Shown: positions 1 through 5,900 of the stretch, one piece after another
How positions within the stretch are numbered: position 1 is the stretch's first letter
Layout of the letters: every line of letters starts with the position of its first letter
Assembly (NCBI GenBank): GCA_041687295.1
Contig: JAWLCG010000292.1
Coordinates: 1 to 6,500 of the forward strand
Source of the DNA: JAWLCG01 sp041687295
Lineage (GTDB): Bacteria > Planctomycetota > Phycisphaerae > SM23-33 > FEN-1343
Reading direction: 5' to 3'
DNA length: 6,500 bases
The notes under the pieces: model-generated
Told to the model about the DNA's origin: nothing
The model's input: only the letters and a program-made list of their open reading frames with translations
Databases searched by the model: none
Position numbers and translations under genes: made by a program

Positions 1-11
1 CCTTGGGAGCT

Positions 12-48
12 TCCGGTATACCGGATGGCCCGATACAATGCGCGCATT
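12..48. other. Two adjacent perfect palindromes, possible operator-like sites
   Basis: A perfect 14-bp palindrome, TCCGGTATACCGGA, lies at 12-25, and a perfect 12-bp palindrome, AATGCGCGCATT, at 37-48, with 11 bp between them. A weak -10-like TACAAT sits at 34-39, overlapping the second palindrome, but no good -35 is visible. Dyads of this kind can bind dimeric regulators. They could also be chance or a REP-like fragment, because the upstream context is cut off by the window edge. No gene is visible in the first 86 bases. Confidence 0.35.
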
Positions 49-86
49 CATTGGCCCCAAAAACGAATAATTGGGCAACAGGCCCG

Positions 87-194
87 GCATTCCGTGGGCA
101 TCGGGGCGGGCTGTGCCCATCGCAACCCAACGCCCATCGGCCCCAGCCCGCCTCGATCCAAAGCGGCGAGTTCCTCGCCGCACTCCATACTGCG
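87..194 (+). repeat. Dispersed repeat, left arm of a long inverted pair
   Basis: This stretch is an inverted, diverged copy of about 854-978. The two arms share a perfect 25-bp match (90-114 against 951-975) and a perfect 19-bp match (176-194 against 854-872), with a less conserved, length-variable middle. Near the right end is a hairpin with an 8-bp stem, GCGGCGAG (163-170) and CTCGCCGC (174-181), set between CCAAA and ACTCCA. The same hairpin context recurs at 2736-2766. Open frames crossing the arm are arginine- and proline-rich low-complexity translations and are not credible genes. This is probably one copy of a genome-wide intergenic repeat family. Confidence 0.75.
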
Positions 195-285
195 CAGGAC
201 AAGCCCCACGCGCAGGCGGATTGCCTGTCGTGGGGGGACGCTCGAAAAGACGTGGCGGCGGACGGCGCAGCTGCGGAACCCGTGC

Positions 286-324
286 GGTGATCCGCCATCG
301 GCGGCGGGCCGTGCCCGCCCTACG
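286..324 (-). repeat. REP-like GTAG hairpin element, copy 1
   Basis: Read on the - strand, GTAG is followed at once by a 7-bp perfect stem, GGCGGGC and GCCCGCC with a 3-nt loop, and then by an overlapping second hairpin, CCGCC-GAT-GGCGG. A GTAG foot at the 5' base of a short GC hairpin is the hallmark of REP sequences mobilised by RAYT (TnpA-REP) transposases. No RAYT gene is present in this window, so membership in that system is inference from the motif. Confidence 0.6.
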
Positions 325-422
325 GGCTGCGCAGGACAAGACCCACGCGCAGGCGGATCGCCTGTCGTGGGGGGACGCTCGAAAAGGCGTGGCGGCGGAC
401 GGCGCAGTTGCGGCACCCGTGC

Positions 423-461
423 GGTGATCCGCCATCGGCGGCGGGCCGTGCCCGCCCTACG
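423..461 (-). repeat. REP-like GTAG hairpin element, copy 2
   Basis: This copy is identical over 39 bp to the element at 286-324, exactly 137 bp away, and was duplicated as part of the tandem unit. It has the same GTAG foot, 7-bp stem and overlapping CCGCC-GAT-GGCGG hairpin on the - strand. Confidence 0.6.
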
Positions 462-470
462 AGGCTGCGC

Positions 471-509
471 GGTGATCCGTCATCGACGGCGGGCCGTGCC
501 CGCCCTACG
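471..509 (-). repeat. REP-like GTAG hairpin element, copy 3, with compensatory changes
   Basis: The GTAG foot and 7-bp stem are unchanged from the other two copies. The second hairpin reads CCGTC-GAT-GACGG on the - strand, where the others read CCGCC-GAT-GGCGG: one C-G pair has become a T-A pair through two matched substitutions. A GGCGG-TTC-CCGCC hairpin follows on the + strand at 513-525. Confidence 0.6.
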
Positions 510-526
510 GGTGGCGGTTCCCGCCT

Positions 527-774
527 AAAAAGAGCTGGATACACCCACAGGCCGCATCGCGTCGCGAAGCCGGAGCCAACCGGACAGCCGCAGGTCCTTC
601 GCCCCTGTCCCCCGGCGTGCTGGCCAGTCACCCATTGGGGGATCTGTGCTAAGGCTCGACCGCCGTGCCCCGGCCAGCTTCGCGACCGCCCGTGGGGGCC
701 GCCTAGGCCGGCCGATCCAGTCGAGGCGCTATCACGACGACGACACGCCTCGGCCCAGGCACGAATCAAGTACG
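527..774 (-). ncRNA. Candidate structured non-coding RNA, unidentified
   Basis: This - strand stretch lies just downstream of a strong promoter-like sequence (781-808) and ends in a run of five T. Its main helix pairs 674-686 with 561-573. As RNA from the - strand it has 13 consecutive pairs with one G-U wobble, but from the + strand the same position is an A-C mismatch, which favours - strand transcription. The 100 nt enclosed contain a 6-bp hairpin (605-610 with 582-587). Nearer the 5' end is a 7-bp hairpin (746-752 with 722-728). I find no tmRNA, RNase P, 4.5S or 6S signature motif. A 36-aa frame (635-525, -) exists but has no ribosome binding site. The hairpin before the T run is weak, so the 3' end is uncertain. 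It could instead be another dispersed repeat or a decayed gene. Confidence 0.33.
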
Positions 775-780
775 TTGTGT

Positions 781-808
781 ATCATACACCCATTGCGTAT
801 GCTGTCAA
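781..808 (-). promoter_or_regulatory. Near-consensus sigma70-type promoter, reading leftward
   Basis: On the - strand a perfect -35 box TTGACA (808-803) is followed after 16 bp by TATGAT (786-781), which matches five of six -10 consensus bases. Transcription would start near 774 and run toward 527. The AT-rich island stands out in a very GC-rich region. A weaker opposing arrangement on the + strand, TTGTGT (775-780), a 17-bp spacer and TATGCT (798-803), overlaps it. A small GTGTA-TCA-TACAC hairpin (777-789) also covers the -10 area. Confidence 0.5.
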
Positions 809-853
809 TGTGGAATTCGTGGATGGGTGCAAAAATGCGTGGGGCCGTGCGAA

Positions 854-989
854 CGCAGTATGGAGTGCGGCGGCTTGACGCCGCTTTGGCTCGAGGGCGG
901 GCTGGGGCGCTTGACTGTCGGACGTGTCGGGGCGTGGGGTTGCGAGGGGGACAGCCCGCCCCGATGCCCACGGAAGGCATTCGGTGGGC
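854..989 (-). repeat. Dispersed repeat, right arm of a long inverted pair
   Basis: This is the inverted partner of 87-194. It contains the same family hairpin, with stem GCGGCG (867-872) and CGCCGC (879-884) but a different loop, next to CTTTGG. A second hairpin pairs 966-975 with 980-989, nine of ten bases matching around a 4-nt loop. Between this arm and the next start codon (990-1075) I see no clear promoter or gene; 809-850 is likewise featureless. Confidence 0.75.
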
Positions 990-1075
990 TTGGGTAGGAA
1001 GCGCGGGGGGCCGCGGGCGTCATTGGCCGGGCGAGGGGCTTGGGCTCGGCGGGGTGTTCGGGTAAGCTGTGGGGC

Positions 1076-2266
1076 ATGGACGAGAGGTTGGACGTGGACA
1101 GGCTGTTCGGGCCGGACTCGGTGGCGGTGGCGCCGCCGCTGGGCGAGGAGGCCCTGGCGGCGATCCCGGCCAAGCGGGGCGTGTTCCTGCTGGTGTCGGC
1201 GGAGGGTCGGCCGATCCTTCTGACGACGGCGGCCGACATGCGCAGCCGGCTGCGCTTCCGGCTGACTGAGCCGCAGGAGGACGGCCCGAGCCGCCGGGCG
1301 GACCTGCGGGCGATCACGGCCCGCATCGCCTGGCGGCTGACGCACAGCGCGTTCGAGACGGACTGGCAGTTCCTCGAGCTGGCCCGCGCCATCTGGCCGC
1401 GGACGTACACCGAGCTGCTCAGCAGCCGACCGGCGTGGTTTCTCACGGTCGAGGCGGACGCAGCCATCCCCGAGCTGGGCCGGACGCAGGCGCTCGACGC
1501 CGCCCTGGCCGAGCGGAGCCTGGGCCCCTTCCCCGACCGCTCGGGCACGGAGAAGTTCATCGAGGCCCTGACCGACGCGTTCGACCTGTGCCGCTGCGTG
1601 CAGATCCTTCGGCAGGCGCCGCGGGGCTCGGCCTGCCCCTACAAGCAGATGGGCCGATGCGGCGCCCCCTGCGACGGCACCGGCTCGCTGGCCGACTACC
1701 GCGACGCCCTGCTGCAGGCGGCCAGGTACGCCGCCGGCGACCGCGAGGGCCTTCGCCGCGAGCTCGACGCCGAGATGCGATCGGCCGCCAAGGCGATGGC
1801 CTTCGAGCACGCGGCCGGTATCAAGGCGAGGCTGGAGCGGCTGGCGGACCTGGAGGCCCCCAAGTACGCCCACGTCGGCCCGGCCCGGCAGGCGCGGTAC
1901 GTCATCGTCCAGTCGGGCCCGCGGGCCAGCCAGGCCTGCTCGTTCCTGTGCGACCGCGGGGCGATCCAGCCAGGGCCCCTGCTGGACTACCCGCCCCAGG
2001 CCCAGCCGCTCTCGGCCCTGCTGGCCGGCAGCGACGCCCTGGCGGCCCAGCACCGCGACCTGACCGTCGTCGACCTGCAGCGGCTCGGGCTGGTCACCAG
2101 CTACCTGTTCGCCGCCCCGGCCAAGCGGGGGCTGATCCTGGCCCGCCGCGACGTCGCCGGCCCGGCCCAGCTGGCCGAGGCCATCGAGGCCGCCGCCGAG
2201 GACCTCAAGCTCCGCGCCCCCAAGCCCCGCGGACGCAAGAAAGCCCAGGACCCCGCCGGCACGTAA
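1076..2266 (+). CDS. UvrC/Cho-like protein with degenerate GIY-YIG domain
   Basis: The product has 396 residues. Residues 30-125 match the UvrC N-terminal nuclease layout but with key changes: the GVY stretch reads GVF (35-37), and the YVGKA position reads LLTTA (48-52). By eye, R58 and E101 align with the catalytic Arg and Glu. The LGPFP motif (149-153) precedes the UvrC cysteine cluster, with C174, C187, C195 and C199 inside CPYKQMGRCGAPC and nearby. In UvrC these cysteines bind an iron-sulfur cluster. Residues 227-258 resemble the UVR motif that contacts UvrB. The C-terminal third has no visible RNase H-like catalytic acids or HhH motifs, and ends in a basic tail. Full UvrC is about 600 residues and Cho about 300, so this is a paralog, not the main excinuclease subunit. 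It may bind UvrB or DNA without cutting, or have an altered nuclease. ATG at 1076 is preferred; an in-frame TTG at 1040 would add 12 residues. Its ribosome binding site is weak (GGGG at 1071-1074). Confidence 0.85.
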   Translation: MDERLDVDRLFGPDSVAVAPPLGEEALAAIPAKRGVFLLVSAEGRPILLTTAADMRSRLRFRLTEPQEDGPSRRADLRAITARIAWRLTHSAFETDWQFLELARAIWPRTYTELLSSRPAWFLTVEADAAIPELGRTQALDAALAERSLGPFPDRSGTEKFIEALTDAFDLCRCVQILRQAPRGSACPYKQMGRCGAPCDGTGSLADYRDALLQAARYAAGDREGLRRELDAEMRSAAKAMAFEHAAGIKARLERLADLEAPKYAHVGPARQARYVIVQSGPRASQACSFLCDRGAIQPGPLLDYPPQAQPLSALLAGSDALAAQHRDLTVVDLQRLGLVTSYLFAAPAKRGLILARRDVAGPAQLAEAIEAAAEDLKLRAPKPRGRKKAQDPAGT

Positions 2267-2298
2267 CGCCCCTTGACGGGTGCCGTGGCTACGGTGTT

Positions 2299-2338
2299 TG
2301 TAGCCACGTCTTCGGCTCGGGTGGCGGGCGTGGCTACA
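2299..2338. repeat. 10-bp-stem hairpin interrupting the left outer arm
   Basis: TGTAGCCACG (2299-2308) and CGTGGCTACA (2329-2338) form a perfect 10-bp stem with a 20-nt loop. The left arm carries a GTAG foot, as in the REP-like elements. The segment is absent from the right outer arm, so it looks like a later insertion or a local duplication of the neighbouring GTGGCTAC motif. Confidence 0.6.
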
Positions 2339-2416
2339 GACGCCGTGAGCCTATCCGATAATTCAGGGCCACGGCAAACCGGCCGAGCAGACCAAGCCCG
2401 GCCCGGCCGGTTCGGA

Positions 2417-2461
2417 GCCCCGAAGGGGCGCCAGTTTTTGGCCGGGGGCGTAAGCCCCCGG
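2417..2461 (+). repeat. Double-hairpin repeat, + strand copy
   Basis: The first hairpin is GCCCC-GAA-GGGGC (2417-2429). It is followed by a spacer containing CAGTTTTTG and then a perfect 8-bp stem, CCGGGGGC and GCCCCCGG, around a GTAA loop (2442-2461). An inverted copy with the same two-hairpin order lies at 2559-2604. This resembles intergenic repeats common in planctomycete genomes, by general impression only. Confidence 0.7.
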
Positions 2462-2481
2462 AATAGCGAAGCTTACGCGTA

Positions 2482-2538
2482 GAGCCCCGAAGGGGCGGCA
2501 GTGCCGTACCGTGCCGCACTGCCGCCCCTTCGGGGCTC
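2482..2538. repeat. Perfect 23-bp inverted repeat with 11-nt loop
   Basis: Arms 2482-2504 and 2516-2538 are exact reverse complements, and 2505-2515 is the loop. Each arm itself contains the small hairpin GCCCCGAAGGGGC, so the DNA or RNA can form either one long stem or two short ones. It lies at the centre of the nested block. It is not a standard terminator, because no T run follows on either strand. Confidence 0.8.
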
Positions 2539-2558
2539 GGGGCCTTGGGCACGCGGGT

Positions 2559-2604
2559 CCGGGGGCTGACGCCCCCGGCTAAAAACTGCCGCCCTTCCAG
2601 GGCT
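2559..2604 (-). repeat. Double-hairpin repeat, - strand copy
   Basis: This is the inverted copy of 2417-2461. The 8-bp stem is kept exactly (2559-2566 and 2571-2578), with a TGAC loop on the + strand. The second hairpin reads GCCCT-TCC-AGGGC (2591-2603), a stem that differs from the first copy by a paired C-G to T-A exchange. The TTTTTAG-like spacer is also retained on the - strand. Confidence 0.7.
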
Positions 2605-2735
2605 GCGCCCGACGCCCAGCAGCCGGGGGCCCGAGATCCAACGACTTGCGCGAACGGCCCGAGAATGCATGGCAAGGGAATTGTCGGATAGGCTGACAAA
2701 CGCCGTAGCCACGGCACCCGCTGGTTGGCGGCAAA

Positions 2736-2766
2736 GCCAAAGCGGCGATTGCATCGCCGCACTCCA
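2736..2766 (+). repeat. Third copy of the CCAAA-hairpin-ACTCCA repeat
   Basis: A perfect 7-bp stem, GCGGCGA (2742-2748) and TCGCCGC (2754-2760), with loop TTGCA lies between CCAAA and ACTCCA. The same flanks and stem occur at 157-187 and, inverted, at 861-889. Loop sequence differs in all three while the stem is conserved. Confidence 0.7.
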
Positions 2767-2829
2767 AAGGCGCTCGCCGCCCAGCCCCGCGCAGTATATT
2801 CCACGGCACCCGGTCGCTTGTGGGCCGGT

Positions 2830-2917
2830 GCAGTGACGCAGTGACGCAGTGACGCGTTGACGCATTGACGCATTGACGAATCGACGAATCGACGAATCGA
2901 CGCAGTGACGCACCGAC
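2830..2917 (+). repeat. Eleven tandem 8-bp repeats (variable octamer array)
   Basis: Eleven uninterrupted octamers run from 2830 to 2917. In order they are GCAGTGAC three times, GCGTTGAC once, GCATTGAC twice, GAATCGAC three times, GCAGTGAC once and GCACCGAC once. All fit G-M-R-N-Y-GAC: the GAC end is invariant and changes fall in positions 2 to 5. Runs of identical variants suggest local slippage expansion. The array ends 29 bp before the AsmA-like start codon. An in-frame GTG at 2905 lies within it, but translation from there would read the repeat and lacks a ribosome binding site. Confidence 0.9.
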
Positions 2918-2937
2918 GGCGGCCCTTCGGCCAGACC

Positions 2938-2942
2938 AGGAG
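2938..2942 (+). promoter_or_regulatory. Ribosome binding site of the AsmA-like gene
   Basis: AGGAG sits 4 nt before the ATG at 2947. It is the clearest Shine-Dalgarno sequence in the window. It decides the start against the in-frame GTG at 2905, which lies inside the octamer array. Confidence 0.65.
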
Positions 2943-2946
2943 ACGC

Positions 2947-5900
2947 ATGGCGCGATTGCGCGGAATCATCTCGGCCCTGCTGCGGCGGCGCCGGCGGTCG
3001 TGGCGGTACGTCAGCGGTCGGCGGCGCGGGCTGAGCCTGGCGCTGTTCGCCGGGCTGTTCGTGCTGCTATGGGGGTGGTGGCACCTGACGAACGACCAGC
3101 GGGTCGAGCGGCAGGCGGAGGCCTACCTCTGCCGGCTCACCGGCGGGCAGGTGCGGATCCACAGTGCCCGCTTCCGCCTCTTCGAGGGCATCCGCCTGGA
3201 GGGCGTGCGGATCTTCTTCACCGAGGCCGGCCAGGAGCGCGACCTGCTGGCCGCCCGGCAGGTGTGGCTGGAGTATCGGCCCCTGAGCCTGCTGCGGACG
3301 GGCAAGCTGCGGGCCACGCGGGTCCTCTGCGTCGAGCCGGTGCTTACCCTCACCGAGGACATCGACACGGGGCGGTGGAACTTCCAGCGCCTCAGCGGGC
3401 CCCAACGGCCTGCCCAGGACGGGGACCTCCGCGTGGGCGAGCTGCCCGTCATCCAGCTGCGCGACGGGCGGGTGCGGCGGGTGGACGTGGTCGACGGCCT
3501 GCTGGTGCCCGTCGGGCAGGAGCGGATCAACGCCTCGGCCCTGCCCGACGAGACCGGCCTGCCCGTCTACGAGCTGACCATCGAGTCGATCGGCCCGGAG
3601 GGCCAGTCCGCCGGCGTCGGCCAGGGCACGCTGCGGATGGACACGCTCGAGCTGAGCCTCAACGGCTACACCCCCTTCCAGAGCCTCGACGTGGTCCTCT
3701 CGCACCGCCTGCGGCAGTGGCGAGACCGCTTCGGCGTCCAGGGCGAGCTCCGCGTCGAGCTCGAGGGCAGCCCCCGCGGCGGGCAGCGCCACGTGGTGAG
3801 CCTCTCGGGCGTCTCAATGGCCCTGCCCCCCGAGGCCGGCGGCCTGGCCCTGCGCGACATCCAGGGCCGACTGACCCTCACGGCCGAGGGCATCCGCATC
3901 GACGAGATCGTCGGGCAGCTGCCCCAGGCGGACGGGGCGGCCTTCGAGCTCGGCGGGCACATCGACGGCTACGACGCCGAGAGCCCCTTCGAGATCACGC
4001 TGCACACCCGGGCCCTGCGATTCCCCCTGCAGCCCCAGCCGGGCACGGAGCTCGGCTCGCTGCTGGCGCGGCTCGACGAGGAGCTCGCCCCGGCCGGCGC
4101 GGCCGCCCTGGAGGCCCGGCTGCGGCGCGGGCGGGGCGGGCCGATCGAGGTCAGCGGGCAGGTCACGCTGGCGGGGCTGGACCTGACGCCGCGGGCGTTT
4201 CCCTACCGACTCGAGGGCGCGCGGGGGCAGGTGCTCTTTCGCGACGGCCACGTGGAGCTGCGCGACCTGAGGGCCCGCCATGGCCGGGCGAGCCTCCGCC
4301 TGTCGGGCCGACTGGAGGGCCAGGCCGGCGGCACCGGCTCGGCCGAGCTGAGCTTCTCCGCCCAGGCCCTGCCCTTCGACGCCGCCCTGCGGGACGCCCT
4401 GCCCGCCTCGGCCCAGCGGGCGTGGGACATGTTCGCCCCCGGCGGCCAGGGCGACATCGAGGCCGCCATCCGCCACGCCGACGGCGAGCCCTGGTCGGCC
4501 GGCTGGAGCAGCGACGTGCTCGTCCGCCTCGACGGGCGGGCGTCGATGACCTTCCGCCACTTCGCCTACCGGGTCGAAGGCATCACCGGTCGGCTGCGGT
4601 TCCATGGCGGCGACGTCGAGATCGACGACATGCAGGGCCGGCACGGGCCCGCCTCGGTGCGGGTCAGCGGGCAGGTGCGCAACGTCGAGGGCCGAACGCA
4701 CGTCGACGTGCGGGTGCGGGCGGCCGACGTGCCGCTTGACGAGGCCCTGGCGTCGGCGCTGCCGGAGGAGGCCCGGCCTCACTACGAGGCCTTCGGCCTG
4801 TCGGGCCGGGGGGACATGACCGGGCGGTTCCGCTGGCCCGGGCAGAACCCGCTGGATTGGGAGTTCTCCGCCACGGCCAAGGACGTCTCGGCCAACTACG
4901 CGGGCTTCCCCTATCCGCTGGAGAACATCTTCGGCGTGCTGCACTTCAACCCGCGCGAGGTGCGGGTCGAGCGGCTCACCGGCCGGCGGGGCGACGCGAG
5001 GCTCACCGTCACCGGCGCGGTCGGCGTGACGGCCGGGGCGGGTCTGGCCCTGGCGTTCGACGCGGCCGAGGTGAGCTTCGACGAAACCCTCCGCGCCGCC
5101 CTGCCCGATGAGCTGGCGAGCCTGTGGGACCGCCTGAACCCCTCGGGCCCAGCCGACCTGCAGCTGGCGCTGCGACGCGACAGCGCATCGGCCCCGTTCG
5201 ACTACGAGCTGCACCTTCGCCCCCGCGGCATGACGCTGGCGTACGACGCCCTGCCGGTGACGCTGCGGGGCGTTCGCGGCCTGGTGCACGCGACGCCCGG
5301 GCGCGTGGAGCTTTCGCCCCTGCTGGCCGGCGATGAGGACGCGCCGGTGCGGATGGAGGGCACGGTCGTCACCGACGCCGCCGGCACAAGCGCCCGCATG
5401 ACGGGCCTGGCGCGGGGCCTGGCCATCGACGAGCCGCTGCTGGCCGCCCTGCCCGAGCCGCTGGCGGGCCTGCGGGGCGCCCTTCGGCCCGGCGGGCTGT
5501 GCGACCTGACGGTCCGCCAGTGGACCTGGCACCAGCCGACACCGCCCGCGACCGCCCCGGCCAGTACGCAGCCGGCCGAGCCGCCGGCGGCGCAGTGGCG
5601 CTTCGACGGCGAGATCGCCCTGCGCGAGGCCCGGCTGGCCCTGGCCGACGGCGGCGCGACGGTGACCGGCCGGCTCGACGGGCAGCTCTGGGGCGCCGGC
5701 CCGGCCGCACCGCTGGGCGTGGAGGCGGCCCTGGCCATCGACACCCTCCGCATGGGCCCGCGCGAGCTGACCGTGGGCGCCGGGCACGTCCGCAAGGAGC
5801 CCGCCTCGCCGCTGGTGCAGATCTACGACCTGACCGCCAACGCCTACGGGGGCCGAGCCGCCGGCGAGCTGGAGCTGCACGTCGCACCGGCCGTGCGGTT

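Larger units (their letters stand above)
191..509. repeat. 137-bp tandem duplication plus partial third copy
   Basis: Unit 1 (191-327) and unit 2 (328-465) align end to end with about five substitutions and one 1-bp insertion, roughly 96% identity by eye. A shortened third copy (466-509) keeps the first four bases and the last 40 or so. Each full unit has a hairpin, CAGGCG-GAT-YGCCTG (213-227 and 350-364), and ends in the REP-like module described separately. The period is not a multiple of three, which argues against coding, although several frames stay open because stops are rare at this base composition. The close identity suggests recent duplication. Confidence 0.85.
2278..2722. repeat. 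Nested inverted-repeat block downstream of the UvrC-like gene
   Basis: Three sets of inverted arms are nested. The outer arms are 2278-2301 against 2696-2719 (24 bp, one mismatch; the first 17 bp perfect), continued by 2348-2364 against 2678-2694 (17 bp, one mismatch). The left outer arm is interrupted by an extra hairpin at 2299-2338. The middle arms are 2417-2461 against 2559-2604. The inner arms are a perfect 23-bp pair around 2505-2515. No transposase or convincing frame lies inside, and I found no target-site duplication. It may be a non-autonomous element, or REP-type repeats inserted into one another. It begins 12 bp after the upstream stop codon, so it could also shape the 3' end of that transcript, but no T run follows the hairpins. 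Confidence 0.7.

Noticed and set aside
191..509. CRISPR-like array from repeated units
   Set aside because: The units are contiguous 137-bp duplicates without unique spacers, and no cas gene is present.
525..635. 36-aa - strand frame from an ATG at 635
   Set aside because: There is no ribosome binding site, it overlaps the helices of the RNA candidate, and it resembles no family I recognise.
320..769. - strand frame of 149 aa starting with TTG at 769
   Set aside because: It starts only a few bases after the predicted transcript start, has no ribosome binding site, and runs through the 137-bp and REP-like repeats. The structured-RNA reading fits better.
539..792. 9-bp direct repeat ATACACCCA at 539-547 and 784-792, as a target-site duplication
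   Set aside because: The intervening 236 bp have no terminal inverted repeats, and a 9-bp match over this distance is not rare enough by chance.
782..2053. Long - strand open frame opposite the UvrC-like gene (423 aa)
   Set aside because: It is antisense to a gene with recognisable UvrC motifs and reads as low-complexity Arg/Gly/Gln/Ala sequence, as expected when stops are rare at very high GC.
2282..2300. Rho-independent terminator after the UvrC-like gene
   Set aside because: The CCGT/ACGG stem is only 4 bp and is followed by TGTTTG rather than a proper T run. The larger nearby hairpins lack T runs too.
2795..2800. TATATT as a -10 box for the AsmA-like gene
   Set aside because: It is striking in this GC-rich context, but no acceptable -35 lies 15-19 bp upstream. 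It remains only a weak possibility.
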